64,000 bases of DNA from Scatosoma sp045533485 (GTDB lineage: Bacteria > Bacillota > Clostridia > Christensenellales > Borkfalkiaceae). A program made the position numbers and the translations under genes. Under the pieces are notes generated by a model. It did no database searches and was not told where the DNA came from. It saw nothing but the letters and a program-made list of their open reading frames with translations. The stretch is from assembly GCA_045533485.1 (NCBI GenBank), contig JAZSHX010000040.1, positions 3,583 through 67,582 on the forward strand, written 5' to 3'. Positions 1-8,633 of the stretch are shown one piece after another (the stretch's first letter is position 1; every line of letters begins with the position of its first letter).

Positions 1-257
1 TCTTCCGTTTGCGTTTTCGCCGTGAGCATAATCACGGGCACGTTGTTTTTGCGCGCGCGTAAATGCGCCACCACTTGCAACCCGTCTTTTTTCGGCATCA
101 TCACGTCCAAAAGCACCACGTCGTATAAGTTGGTTTCCGCATAATCGATGGCTTCCTGCCCATCGTAAACGGCGTCCACCGAATAATTATTTTTCTTCAA
201 TATCGCAACCAAAACGTCCGACAGCGCTTTTTCGTCTTCCGCAAGCAATATTCGCAT
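1..257 (-). CDS. Response regulator, receiver domain (cut by the window start)
   Basis: N-terminal 85 residues of a two-component response regulator; the C-terminal part, including any DNA-binding domain, lies outside the window. The protein opens with MRILLAEDE, giving the acidic pair Glu7/Asp8 (and Glu9) expected at the end of strand 1. The phospho-acceptor is Asp51 in VVLLDVMMP, and the conserved Thr79 follows in VIMLTA. The start at 257 is preceded by GGAAGG at good spacing. The pattern fits OmpR-type regulators, but the output domain cannot be seen, so the family is an inference. No partner kinase is in the window. Confidence 0.9.
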   Translation of the reverse strand, partial: MRILLAEDEKALSDVLVAILKKNNYSVDAVYDGQEAIDYAETNLYDVVLLDVMMPKKDGLQVVAHLRARKNNVPVIMLTAKTQTE

Positions 258-448
258 ATTTTTCCTTCCTTCTTTTTTTGATATTATGTCATATCAAAAT
301 TAAGCAAACCTTAAACGGACAAAGCGATAGTTTCGTACCTGCCCTAACCGTTTCATATCCTTTTACTTTGTTTTGCCTTGTATAGCCACCTATATTATAC
401 TTAATTTTTCGCAAAAAAGCAAGTGGGCAAACGGGTTTTACCGCAAGG

Positions 449-480
449 AAAACCGCGGTGGGAAAACCCACCGCGGTTTT
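449..480 (-). terminator. Intrinsic terminator after the Big_2 protein gene
   Basis: A 14-bp perfect inverted repeat (449-462 and 467-480) with an AAAA loop and GC-rich core. It sits 34 bp past the stop of the minus-strand gene. It has T-rich flanks in both orientations, so it may also stop plus-strand transcription. Confidence 0.85.
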
Positions 481-513
481 TTTCTTTTCGCCCTCCAAAG
501 AGCGTTTGCGTTT

Positions 514-2817
514 TTATGCTGCGTAGTTCACTACGAAATCGTCAAGGTAAACCACCGTACCGCTGCCAAGCGTACCGTTTGCATCGCTGAGCGTAACGCG
601 AATACCGAAGTAATAAGGCGTACCCGAAACAGCGCCGCTTGCATTGCGAAGGAACGTACCGTCTTCTGCAAAGGAGATCTTATACAGGGCTGCAGGAAGC
701 GTTACTTTTACGTTGCCGTCCACGATTTCCGTCGTGCACATACCCCATTGCCAAATATCAAAGGCGCCAGCCGAACCGTACCAAGCAATCGTCGCTTCGT
801 GCATTCTGCTAACCGTCGTAATGTCGGTTTCTGCGGATACCGTGAAGGTAATGCTTTCCGCATTGTTTTCATAGAATGCCCAGTGCAAGTATTCATGCGA
901 AATGGAGAAACCGCCTGCATTGGAGCCCATCGTGAATTTCAACGCTTTATCGCCTTCGTGCGTAACGATACCGTTGAGCGTCCATTTTGCGTTGGGATCT
1001 ACGCCGATAAACCAGTTGTCGCCGTCTTCAAAGTTGATAGAGTTGGTAGGGGTTGTTAATACGGGACGGATATCATCCACGTAACCGCCTTGCGAATAAC
1101 CGGAAGCTTTGTACCATACGTTCAAATACAAGTCGGTAAGCGTTGCGTAACCGGAAATGGAGTTTGCTTTATACGCGCCGTTTTCATCGAAATGCTTTTC
1201 GTACAACGCCTTGGGCAAGCGTGCCAAGAAATAGCCGCCGTCCGCTACGTAGGTAAGGTAACTGCCCGAACCGCTGTATGCATCCTTATTTGCCGCAAAG
1301 CCCGCATAGTTTACAACCGTTGCTGCAAGATCTAAAGGATATACCTTAAATTCAAGATATGCCGCGTCGTTTTCATTGAAAATGTAATGCAAATACGATT
1401 GAGAAATCTTGATAGAGTTGGAGTTGACTTGCGCTTGCATCTTCATCGCATAACCGTCGGTCGTTTTTACAAGGTTGGTAGAAACGTTTGCGCTTGTCGT
1501 ACCGCCGGGGATTGCACCGTGCGCATAACCGTCTTCAAACGTGATGGTATCCAACGTGTAGTCGCCCACAATAATATCGTCGAAATACACTTTACTTGCA
1601 TGGGCGTATTCTGCTGCATCCGCCGCACCCGTCGCGGAGAAAGCAACGCGCATGTGGTGGCTAAATCCGTCGCCAAGCGCTTGCATATTTTCCCAGTTGT
1701 CCTTGCTGTACGTGAAATAGAACGCATACAAGCCGCCGTCTACGGGCGTACCTTCCATAAAGAACGCACCGTTATTGTGATAACCGTACATTACGTTGTA
1801 GGAAATGTCGATGTTTTCTTGCAAATAACGCACGTAAGGCATATCCGAATAAATCGTCCAAGAGAAGAAATCGTGGTTTTCAAATACCCAGCTTAAATAA
1901 TCGGTGTTAAACTGGAATTTGAACATACTTACTTCCGCGTCTTCATACACGGCAAGCGCTTGGTTGCCGCCTTCCAGCGTTGCCACGTTCCAGTTTTGAC
2001 CGCCTTGTACGTTAGCCAAAGGAGAAGCGGTTGTATCGCCTTCAAAACCGTATTTTTCGCCCCAAGTGCTTACAATTTCGCAAACCGTACCTGCGCCGCC
2101 CATAACCGCGTTGATTTTCGCTTTGCCTGCGCCCGTTACCGTCACTTTACCGTTGTTATCTACGGTTGCAACGCTGTCGTCGGACGAAGACCACATAACG
2201 CTATATCCGGCAGGCGTCGTCGTTGCCGTAAGCTGCACAGTTTCGCCAACTTCCGCTTCGATGCTTTGTCCGTCGTTTTCGCCAAGCGAAATTGCGCTTA
2301 CTGCATTTGCAACGAACGCGTCTAATTGCGCGTCTACCGCACCGCCTGCCAAAACTTTAGAAGCCGTTTTTGCGATGCTGGTCGTTGCAGGCGCTGTTTG
2401 ATGTACCACTTCGCCGTTTACTTCTACGTACGAAACAGCCGTAACTTCCGTTACGTAATCGCCTACGGGAATTCCCAAAAGCACTGCGTTCCAACCGCTG
2501 CCGTCTTCACGCCAAACGCTTGCAGGTACTTTCAAGTTGTATTCTTGTGCTTCGCCCAACACGCTGGACGTGAACGAAAGCACCGTGTAGTGTTCCGCGC
2601 CTTCCGTATCTTTCAATACGTCGGGGCAGTTTACCTTAAATCTCAAGCCCGTGGGGTTGGTTGCGCTGTCCGCTACGCCCAAACGCACGGAAGCGTCCGT
2701 AATCGTAAAGGTTGCCCAGTCGGTTTCCGCTTGTGCGGTCACGTCAGCCGCGCCTACGCCTGCGCAAAGCGCCGCTGCAAATGCCAAAGAAGCTACCAAA
2801 GAAATTTTCTTTCTCAT
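514..2817 (-). CDS. Secreted protein with Big_2 Ig-like domain and three C-terminal repeats
   Basis: 767-residue exported protein of unknown function. It has a signal peptide (MRKKISLVASLAFAAALCAG, then AxA-type sites), an N-terminal region of about 170 residues, one bacterial Ig-like group 2 domain (VGETVQLTAT, VMWSSSD, GKVTVTGAGKAKI, about residues 185-245), and three repeats of about 150-180 residues. Each repeat opens with FEGD/FEDG/FEDGD and carries a SxxYLxxxF(Y)EN block, as in beta-sandwich carbohydrate-binding modules. No sortase motif or catalytic motif is visible. The ATG at 2817 is chosen because AAGGAGG precedes it; a GTG six bases upstream is the alternative. Its ATG overlaps the stop of the small ORF upstream (ATGA). 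A sugar-binding surface role is inferred from fold-like features only. Confidence 0.8.
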   Translation of the reverse strand: MRKKISLVASLAFAAALCAGVGAADVTAQAETDWATFTITDASVRLGVADSATNPTGLRFKVNCPDVLKDTEGAEHYTVLSFTSSVLGEAQEYNLKVPASVWREDGSGWNAVLLGIPVGDYVTEVTAVSYVEVNGEVVHQTAPATTSIAKTASKVLAGGAVDAQLDAFVANAVSAISLGENDGQSIEAEVGETVQLTATTTPAGYSVMWSSSDDSVATVDNNGKVTVTGAGKAKINAVMGGAGTVCEIVSTWGEKYGFEGDTTASPLANVQGGQNWNVATLEGGNQALAVYEDAEVSMFKFQFNTDYLSWVFENHDFFSWTIYSDMPYVRYLQENIDISYNVMYGYHNNGAFFMEGTPVDGGLYAFYFTYSKDNWENMQALGDGFSHHMRVAFSATGAADAAEYAHASKVYFDDIIVGDYTLDTITFEDGYAHGAIPGGTTSANVSTNLVKTTDGYAMKMQAQVNSNSIKISQSYLHYIFNENDAAYLEFKVYPLDLAATVVNYAGFAANKDAYSGSGSYLTYVADGGYFLARLPKALYEKHFDENGAYKANSISGYATLTDLYLNVWYKASGYSQGGYVDDIRPVLTTPTNSINFEDGDNWFIGVDPNAKWTLNGIVTHEGDKALKFTMGSNAGGFSISHEYLHWAFYENNAESITFTVSAETDITTVSRMHEATIAWYGSAGAFDIWQWGMCTTEIVDGNVKVTLPAALYKISFAEDGTFLRNASGAVSGTPYYFGIRVTLSDANGTLGSGTVVYLDDFVVNYAA

Positions 2818-2966
2818 TGCCACGTTTCCTCCTTGCTGTTTGCGTTGCCGGGGAACCAAACACCGTTGTCCCCTGTTTCTGCTTCCGTGAATTCCGCCGA
2901 CGCCGTTAAAACGTCTGCATCGTCAAGGATAAGCAATTTGAGTTCAAAAGCTTCATACTTTCTCAT
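2814..2966 (-). CDS. 50-aa peptide gene coupled to the Big_2 protein
   Basis: Short ORF with a strong ribosome binding site (AGGAGG, 10 nt before the ATG). Its TGA overlaps the ATG of the secreted Big_2 protein (ATGA), so translation is probably coupled. The peptide starts MRKYEAFELKLLIL, then has an acidic middle with DDADVLTAS and a GDNGVW block, and ends SKEETWQ. It has no signal peptide or membrane segment. From memory, short MKKYE(x)PE-type peptides with a DV(I/L)TAS motif recur in clostridial genomes as unnamed hypotheticals; I cannot confirm this here. It could be a leader peptide, a precursor peptide or a regulatory small protein. Confidence 0.7.
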   Translation of the reverse strand: MRKYEAFELKLLILDDADVLTASAEFTEAETGDNGVWFPGNANSKEETWQ

Positions 2967-3336
2967 TTTCTTATATCCTCCTATAAGATTTTTTATTGAT
3001 TTATGCCCTGTTACGGGTTGTATCCAAATAAATATTTACTTGCTTGTTCTACAAGCAAGTAAAGGACGCGTCCTTGTCTATCTCACCTTTTACGCATCGC
3101 CCAACCCCGTCGTTCTCAATCCCTGCGGATTGTGCGCATTGAAAAACGGCGGGCGATACGCCAAAAAGGAGGTATAACGATACGTGTTTGCGTTTTCACG
3201 CTTTTTTTGAACTCACGTCACTTTATATCATCATTTTATCACATAAAACCGCCCATTGTAAATGGCTGTTTTCGCCATATCTATGGCAATTTTAACGATT
3301 TGCCGCGGTTGCCCGAAAATGGACAATACGAATATA
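2967..3336. other. Intergenic region with two adjacent palindromes
   Basis: Control region between the coupled small ORF/Big_2 unit (minus) and the AraC gene (plus). It holds a perfect inverted repeat with 13-bp arms and a 3-nt spacer at 3035-3063 (TTTACTTGCTTGT/ACAAGCAAGTAAA). Directly abutting it is a second perfect palindrome at 3062-3075 (AAGGACGCGTCCTT). Neither has a T-run, so they look like protein-binding sites or an RNA hairpin rather than terminators. I see no gene in the rest. Confidence 0.6.
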
Positions 3337-3365
3337 TTGACATATCTTATGGCAAAAGATATGAT
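3337..3365 (+). promoter_or_regulatory. SigmaA promoter of the AraC regulator
   Basis: TTGACA at 3337-3342, a 17-bp spacer, and TATGAT at 3360-3365. The expected start of transcription near 3372 lies downstream of the long upstream in-frame extension, so the real start codon is at 3393 or 3399. Confidence 0.8.
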
Positions 3366-3398
3366 AAGGATAGAAAACCGCAAAAAAGGAAAATGTAT

Positions 3399-4304
3399 AT
3401 GGTTCACATCTTTATCAAATACGATTCAAAAAACGGAATTCGCTTTCATCATAGCACCGACACCTATGAAGAAGGAGAAAAAGCGTCGGTCATTGCCGAA
3501 ACGCACGATTTGTGCGAAATTTTCCTTTTACTGCGCGGAAAGGTCACCTATTTTATCGAAGGGAAACAATATCATCCGCAACCGATGGATTTGATTATCG
3601 TTTCTCCGCACGAATTGCACTCGCTTAAAATCGACACGTCCGCGCCGTACGAACGTATGGTATTGCATTTTTCCCTTGATTTGTTGGCAAAGCTTAAAGA
3701 CATCGACCTGCTTGCGCCCTTTAAGCAAGCCAAGCATCTTTCCCACCTAATCCCTGCAAAATTAGTCAAGCAAACAAATCTTTTAGCGCATTTTAACGCT
3801 TTGAAAAAGATTTTTTCCAACAAATCCACGCTTACCGATTTATACGCACTGCGCGTGTTATACGACGTGTTGGCAGAGCTTTTGACGCTGCCGGAAAACT
3901 CCACGCTGATCGGGCAAACGGGACAGTCCACCAAACACACGGTGCATACCGTTTCCCAAAAATGTATCCAGTACGTCAACGACCATATCCACCTGCCGTT
4001 GACCGCGCAGGACGTTGCCAAGGGGCTAAATCTTAGCGCGTCGCACCTGCAAAGCACTTTCAAACAGGAAATCGGCGTGCCCTTGCATAAATATATCATC
4101 ACGCAAAAGATACATCTTGCCGCGCAAATGTTGCACAGCGGTTCTACGCCGCAGGAAGCGGCGAATGCGCTGGGATATACCTATTACAAGAGCTTTTACC
4201 GCAATTTTTGCCAAATTATGGAATATCCGCCCAGCTGGCGGCCGTTCTATCACCAACGGCGTTGGGTGGATAACGAAGAGTTAGACCACACCCCTACCAA
4301 ATAA
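3399..4304 (+). CDS. AraC-family transcriptional regulator with cupin sensor
   Basis: 301-residue regulator. The N-terminal half is a cupin-like sensor: CEIFLLLRG, the YHPQPMDLIIVSPHELH loop and a following beta-strand around residues 40-95. The C-terminal 100 residues are a pair of AraC helix-turn-helix motifs (TAQDVAKGLNLSASHLQSTFK, then AANALGYTYYKSFYRNF). An upstream in-frame extension of 89 codons is open but lies ahead of the promoter. The ATG at 3399 has AAAGGA at good spacing; 3393 is the alternative. Such regulators in this setting often control sugar uptake or use, and the neighbours (a secreted Big_2 protein and an alpha-galactosidase) fit that, but the target is inferred. Confidence 0.88.
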   Translation: MVHIFIKYDSKNGIRFHHSTDTYEEGEKASVIAETHDLCEIFLLLRGKVTYFIEGKQYHPQPMDLIIVSPHELHSLKIDTSAPYERMVLHFSLDLLAKLKDIDLLAPFKQAKHLSHLIPAKLVKQTNLLAHFNALKKIFSNKSTLTDLYALRVLYDVLAELLTLPENSTLIGQTGQSTKHTVHTVSQKCIQYVNDHIHLPLTAQDVAKGLNLSASHLQSTFKQEIGVPLHKYIITQKIHLAAQMLHSGSTPQEAANALGYTYYKSFYRNFCQIMEYPPSWRPFYHQRRWVDNEELDHTPTK

Positions 4305-4309
4305 AAAAC

Positions 4310-4338
4310 AACCGTATCCCCTGCAAGGGATACGGTTT
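4310..4338. terminator. Bidirectional terminator between araC-like gene and alpha-galactosidase
   Basis: Stem AACCGTATCCC / GGGATACGGTT with a 6-nt loop, A-rich before and T-rich after. It serves the convergent genes ending at 4304 (plus) and 4356 (minus). Confidence 0.85.
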
Positions 4339-4355
4339 TCGTTTGTCTTTAATTT

Positions 4356-6551
4356 TTACTTTACTTCCGTGAAAATCACTTGGAAGCCGCTGCCGCTCTT
4401 ACCTTTGAAAGCAAGTTCTTTCACGCCGCCGTACAGCTTATTCAATCTAAACCCAACGTTCATCAGCGTAGAGCCGTAATAAATTTCGCCCGTCTTATCG
4501 TTTTGGTAGCGTTTATCGGGATCAAGCCCTTTCAAGCGCAACACAAAGTTTTCCGTAAAGCCCGTCGAATACAGCTGTATAAAGGTAAACAGCGCTTGGC
4601 TCTTGTCCTTTTTTACCTGCATATACGAACAAAATTCGTGCTTTTCGGGGCTGATTAAGCGGTACATATCGCAATCGATTGTAAACGCCTGCACCTTTTT
4701 ATATTCCTGCGTCCACGCGTACATTTCCGCCTTTTGTTCGTCGGTTAATTTGTTCAAATCCAGCTCGTACCCGTACGGCCCGAAGGACGATACGAGATAA
4801 CGCAATTGATAGGTGGATTCTCTGCCGCTGGTACAAATCCCTTTGGTGAAATGGCAGCTCACCGACGATACGGGATAGCCCACGCTCGTGCCGTATTGAA
4901 TATACATACGCGCATACGGGTCGGTATTGTCGCTTGTCCAAATTTGGGGGAAATAATACAGCATGCCCAAATCGAAACGGCCGCCGCCGCCCGAACAGCC
5001 TTCAAACAGCACGTTGGGATATTTTTCCGTCAACAGTTTGGCAAGCTTATACACGCCCAAAATTTGTCTATGATACAGCTCCCCTGCGTCGCATTTATCC
5101 GTGCCTGCTTCCGCGATATAGCGGTTGCAATCCCACTTGATATAATCGATATCCACGCCGTCGAATTCTTCCACGATACGGTTGTACATTTTGTACACGT
5201 TGTCGTCGGTGGTGAAATCCAAAACGTGTTGATTTCTGTTCTTGATGGGGGGCAGGTGCGTCTTCAAATAGCAATTTTCGTCCGCTTTATAAAAATCCGT
5301 GTCTTCGGAAACCATTTCCGGCTCAATCCAAATCCCAAATTTTAAGCCCTGCGCGTGCAGCTTATCCGCCAAGTTTTTGAGTGACGGGAACTTCTCTTTC
5401 GTCGTGCGCCAGTCGCCCAAGCCGCCTTCGCTGTCCGGTCTAAACCAACCGTCGTCCAGCACCACCGTGTCCGCGCCGACTTGCTTTGCGCCCTTGGCAA
5501 ACTCCAACATATACGCTTCGTTTACGTCGAAATACACCCCTTCCCAAGAATTGATAACGATGGGGCGCGTCGCTTTGGCGAACGCGGGATTGACGATATG
5601 ATTGCGCGTATGGTCGTGGAAATTGCGGGAAATTTGCCCAAGCCCTTGGTCGGTAAAGGTCATAATCGCTTCGGGCGAATAGAAGCACTTGCCTGCGCCA
5701 AGCTTCCAACGCATACCCGTGGGATTGATACCGCAAACTACGCGCGTGTCTTCCAAACGGTCTACTTCCACTTCGTTTAAGAAGCTGCCGCTGTACAAAA
5801 GGTTAAAGCCGTACGCTTCCCCTGCGTCTTCGTCCGTGTTTTTCGCGCAAAGCGCAAAGAAGGGATTGACGTGGTGCGTCGTCGTACCGCAAGACGTGCC
5901 TACACTGTACACGCCCTTACCAAGCGGTGTTCTTTGCACGCCTGCGCGTTCGTATAAATACATACCCTTCAAATCCACCACGTCGAAATCACTGCGGTAG
6001 AAATCCAAGCACAAGCTTGCGCATTTTTCTATGTACAAGGGCTTTCTGCTCTTGTTTTCGATTTTTTGATAACGGCAAATGACGTCTTCTTCGGGATATA
6101 CCGTGTAATACAGCGTCAACGCCGTTTTCTTTTGTTCGTCGTACGTTTTGACGATCAGCGTTTCACAATCGGCGCTTTCTCTGGAATACGGCATATCGGG
6201 CAACGCTTCCCTGCCCTTGATAACCCTGTGCGATTGATAGGCAAAACGGTTGCCGTGCTGTCCGTCGCCGTTTTTAATCACCACTGACGGCACGCGGTAA
6301 TCCCCTTCGTTAAACCCTGCGTATTCTCTGCCGATAGTGCTTAACGAAAACTCTCTGCCCGTGGAATCCGCCGTCGACGTAAACGAATAAATTTGCCGAT
6401 TGCTGATATAGCGAATATCGCTGTCCTTAATCTTTTGCCCGTAATACAAATGCTCTACGTAGCCCAAATCGGACACGCGAAACACGTATGACGTACGCTT
6501 GGTTTGCAAACGAAACGTTTGGCTCTCCTTGTCAAAAAAAATCGTTTTCAT
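4356..6551 (-). CDS. Alpha-galactosidase, glycoside hydrolase family 36
   Basis: 731 residues, the usual length of GH36 group I alpha-galactosidases. It hydrolyses terminal alpha-1,6-galactose from raffinose-type oligosaccharides or galactomannan. The N-terminal beta-sandwich (residues 1-330) is followed by a TIM barrel with VVLDDGWF, KFGIWIEPEMV, the nucleophile Asp474 in YIKWDCN, the CSGGGGRFD loop, and the acid/base Asp541 in TSDNTDP. There is no signal peptide, so the enzyme is probably cytoplasmic and acts on imported sugars. It is transcribed alone from a strong promoter (6596-6624) and ends at a shared terminator. No transporter is adjacent. Confidence 0.96.
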   Translation of the reverse strand: MKTIFFDKESQTFRLQTKRTSYVFRVSDLGYVEHLYYGQKIKDSDIRYISNRQIYSFTSTADSTGREFSLSTIGREYAGFNEGDYRVPSVVIKNGDGQHGNRFAYQSHRVIKGREALPDMPYSRESADCETLIVKTYDEQKKTALTLYYTVYPEEDVICRYQKIENKSRKPLYIEKCASLCLDFYRSDFDVVDLKGMYLYERAGVQRTPLGKGVYSVGTSCGTTTHHVNPFFALCAKNTDEDAGEAYGFNLLYSGSFLNEVEVDRLEDTRVVCGINPTGMRWKLGAGKCFYSPEAIMTFTDQGLGQISRNFHDHTRNHIVNPAFAKATRPIVINSWEGVYFDVNEAYMLEFAKGAKQVGADTVVLDDGWFRPDSEGGLGDWRTTKEKFPSLKNLADKLHAQGLKFGIWIEPEMVSEDTDFYKADENCYLKTHLPPIKNRNQHVLDFTTDDNVYKMYNRIVEEFDGVDIDYIKWDCNRYIAEAGTDKCDAGELYHRQILGVYKLAKLLTEKYPNVLFEGCSGGGGRFDLGMLYYFPQIWTSDNTDPYARMYIQYGTSVGYPVSSVSCHFTKGICTSGRESTYQLRYLVSSFGPYGYELDLNKLTDEQKAEMYAWTQEYKKVQAFTIDCDMYRLISPEKHEFCSYMQVKKDKSQALFTFIQLYSTGFTENFVLRLKGLDPDKRYQNDKTGEIYYGSTLMNVGFRLNKLYGGVKELAFKGKSGSGFQVIFTEVK

Positions 6552-6595
6552 ACTCTCTCTCCTTGTTCGGCTCTCTCTTTGCCGATATCTTTATT

Positions 6596-6624
6596 ATTGT
6601 AACACACCAAAATCAACTTGTCAA
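6596..6624 (-). promoter_or_regulatory. SigmaA promoter of the alpha-galactosidase gene
   Basis: Minus-strand TTGACA (6619-6624), 17-bp spacer, TACAAT (6596-6601), about 45 bp before the start codon. It stands back to back with the plus-strand promoter at 6668-6696. Confidence 0.85.
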
Positions 6625-6667
6625 CCTTTACGGCAAAAAATAATCATGCGCTTGTAAAAATAACCGC

Positions 6668-6696
6668 TTGACAACCGCGCGCACGCGTGATACAAT
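6668..6696 (+). promoter_or_regulatory. SigmaA promoter of the nucleotidase-like lipoprotein
   Basis: TTGACA (6668-6673), 17-bp spacer, TACAAT (6691-6696), about 48 bp before the ATG at 6744. Both hexamers are identical to those of the divergent alpha-galactosidase promoter. Confidence 0.88.
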
Positions 6697-6743
6697 ATAT
6701 AATGTATTTATACGTTCGACAATACCCACGCAAAGGATAACTT

Positions 6744-8573
6744 ATGAAAAAATTTACCGCATTTTTATGCACAATCGCTTTGTTTATTTGTTCGGGCTGT
6801 TCGCTTATGCAATCGCAAAGCTCTTCTTCATTTTCGGGCTTTCTTGGCACGAACAGTTCGTCAAGCTCGTCAAGTTCATCAAATTCCACTGCCACACCCC
6901 ACACGCACGCGGATACGGACGGCAACGAAATTTGTGATACGTGCAACGCGCAGTTACCGCACGTACATAAAGACGCGGACAACAATGAGATTTGCGACAA
7001 GTGCCAAGCTTCGTTGCACGCGCACGTCAACGTAAACGGTTACTGTTCTACGTGCGGAACGCTTTTACATACGCACGTGGCGGTAGACGGATATTGCAGC
7101 GTTTGTAACGCTACGATGCACGACCACGCCGATACGAACGCCGACGGCAAGTGCGACGTTTGCAAAACCGTCGTGCAAACCACCGTTTGCTTTTATTCTA
7201 TCAACGATTTACACGGTAAATTCGACGATACCGACAGCAATATGGGCGTAGACGAAATGACCACGTATTTACGCAACGCAAAAACGGTCAATGAAAACAC
7301 TGTGCTTTTATCGGCAGGCGATATGTGGCAAGGCAGCACGGAATCCAACGCAACCAAAGGCAATATCGTAACGGAGTGGATGAACGATTTGGGCTTTGCC
7401 GCTATGGCGCTTGGCAACCACGAATACGACTGGGGCGAAAACGCCATCAAAGCCAACGCACAGCTTGCCAACTTCCCCCTGCTTGCCATCAACGTGTACG
7501 ATAAATCGACGGGCGAACGCGCCGAATATTGCGACGCGTCCGTAATGATTGATATGAGCGGTGTAAAAATCGGCGTTATCGGCGCTATCGGCGATTGCTA
7601 CGGGGATATTGCCGCAGAGCAAGTACAAGGCGTGACGTTCAAAACCAAATCGGCGTTGACTGCGCTTGTCAAAACGGAAAGTATGCGTTTACGCGAACAG
7701 GGCGCGGATATGATTGTGTACCTGCTCCACGACGGCTCGGAAAGCTCGTCTACCTACGACACGGCGCTTTCTAACGGGTATGTAGACATCGTGTTTGAAG
7801 GGCACACGCACCAAACCGTGCAATATCAAGACACGTACGGCGTTTGGCATTTGCAGGCTGGCGGCGACAATCAAAAAGGACTTTCCAGCGCCACGTTTAC
7901 CGTCAATTTGTTAAACGATACCGTGAACGCGCAATCGGCGAAAGTGGTCAGCTCCAGCACCTATGCAAGCTTAGCGGACGACCCTATCGTTGACCAGCTG
8001 TTGCAAAAATACGACGCTGTGCTTGCGCCTATGAAGCAAGCGTTAGGCACGAACGCAAGCTATCGCGATTACGACGATTTGAGCAATTACGCGGCAAAAT
8101 CCTATTTCGCCGTGGGCATGTCGCGCTGGGGCAGCAACCCTACGTATAAAGGTAAAATCGTGCTGGGCGGCGGTTATATCGGCGTGCGCAGCCCGTACAA
8201 GCTGTACGCAGGTCAAGTGACCTATGCCGACCTTTATCCCCTGTTCCCCTTTGACAACGCTTTGGTGCTTTGCAAAGTGTCGGGCGCGCGCTTGAAAGCG
8301 CAATTTATCAATGCAACCAACTCGAAATACTATATGTATTACGGCGTGGACGGTACGGCAATCAAAAACAACATCGTGGACAGCGAAACGTATTACGTCG
8401 TGGTGGATACGTATTGCGCGAATTATAATTTCTACGGCTACGGATATATGGAAATCGTGGAATATTACAGCGCAGACAAAACCTATTACGGGCGCGACGC
8501 CATCGCCGATTACACACGCGGCGGCGGACTTTCCGCAAATCCCCCGTCCCCTGAAACATTCAAGGTACAATAA
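6744..8573 (+). CDS. Lipoprotein with 5'-nucleotidase/calcineurin-type phosphoesterase domain
   Basis: 609 residues. A lipoprotein signal peptide ends at Cys19 (FICSGC), followed by a Ser-rich linker. Residues 50-150 hold about five Cys/His-rich repeats of the form H(T/V)H-x-D-x(D/N)-x-NEICDxC. Next comes the UshA-like N-terminal metallophosphoesterase core with the metal ligands in NDLHGKF, SAGDMWQGS, ALGNHEYDWG, LLHDGSE and FEGHTHQ. A 5'-nucleotidase C-terminal domain closes the protein (LCKVSGARLKAQF to the end). The likely role is release of phosphate and nucleosides from extracellular nucleotides at the membrane surface; the substrate is inferred. AAAGGA lies before the ATG. Confidence 0.92.
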   Translation: MKKFTAFLCTIALFICSGCSLMQSQSSSSFSGFLGTNSSSSSSSSSNSTATPHTHADTDGNEICDTCNAQLPHVHKDADNNEICDKCQASLHAHVNVNGYCSTCGTLLHTHVAVDGYCSVCNATMHDHADTNADGKCDVCKTVVQTTVCFYSINDLHGKFDDTDSNMGVDEMTTYLRNAKTVNENTVLLSAGDMWQGSTESNATKGNIVTEWMNDLGFAAMALGNHEYDWGENAIKANAQLANFPLLAINVYDKSTGERAEYCDASVMIDMSGVKIGVIGAIGDCYGDIAAEQVQGVTFKTKSALTALVKTESMRLREQGADMIVYLLHDGSESSSTYDTALSNGYVDIVFEGHTHQTVQYQDTYGVWHLQAGGDNQKGLSSATFTVNLLNDTVNAQSAKVVSSSTYASLADDPIVDQLLQKYDAVLAPMKQALGTNASYRDYDDLSNYAAKSYFAVGMSRWGSNPTYKGKIVLGGGYIGVRSPYKLYAGQVTYADLYPLFPFDNALVLCKVSGARLKAQFINATNSKYYMYYGVDGTAIKNNIVDSETYYVVVDTYCANYNFYGYGYMEIVEYYSADKTYYGRDAIADYTRGGGLSANPPSPETFKVQ

Positions 8574-8585
8574 TCGTCTTATATA

Positions 8586-8624
8586 AAAACAGCTCCGCAG
8601 TGCTTGCACTGCGGAGCTGTTTTA
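8586..8624. terminator. Bidirectional terminator between convergent lipoprotein genes
   Basis: 16-bp perfect stem AACAGCTCCGCAGTGC (8588-8603) with its complement at 8606-8621 and a 2-nt spacer, flanked by A-run and T-run. It serves the genes ending at 8573 (plus) and 8634 (minus). Confidence 0.9.
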
Positions 8625-8633
8625 TTATGTTTT

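Noticed and set aside
2974..3075. Terminator reading of the 3035-3063 inverted repeat
   Set aside because: No T-run follows on either strand.
3132..3398. Longer AraC protein starting at 3132
   Set aside because: The consensus promoter at 3337-3365 lies inside this extension, and the extra residues have no family match.
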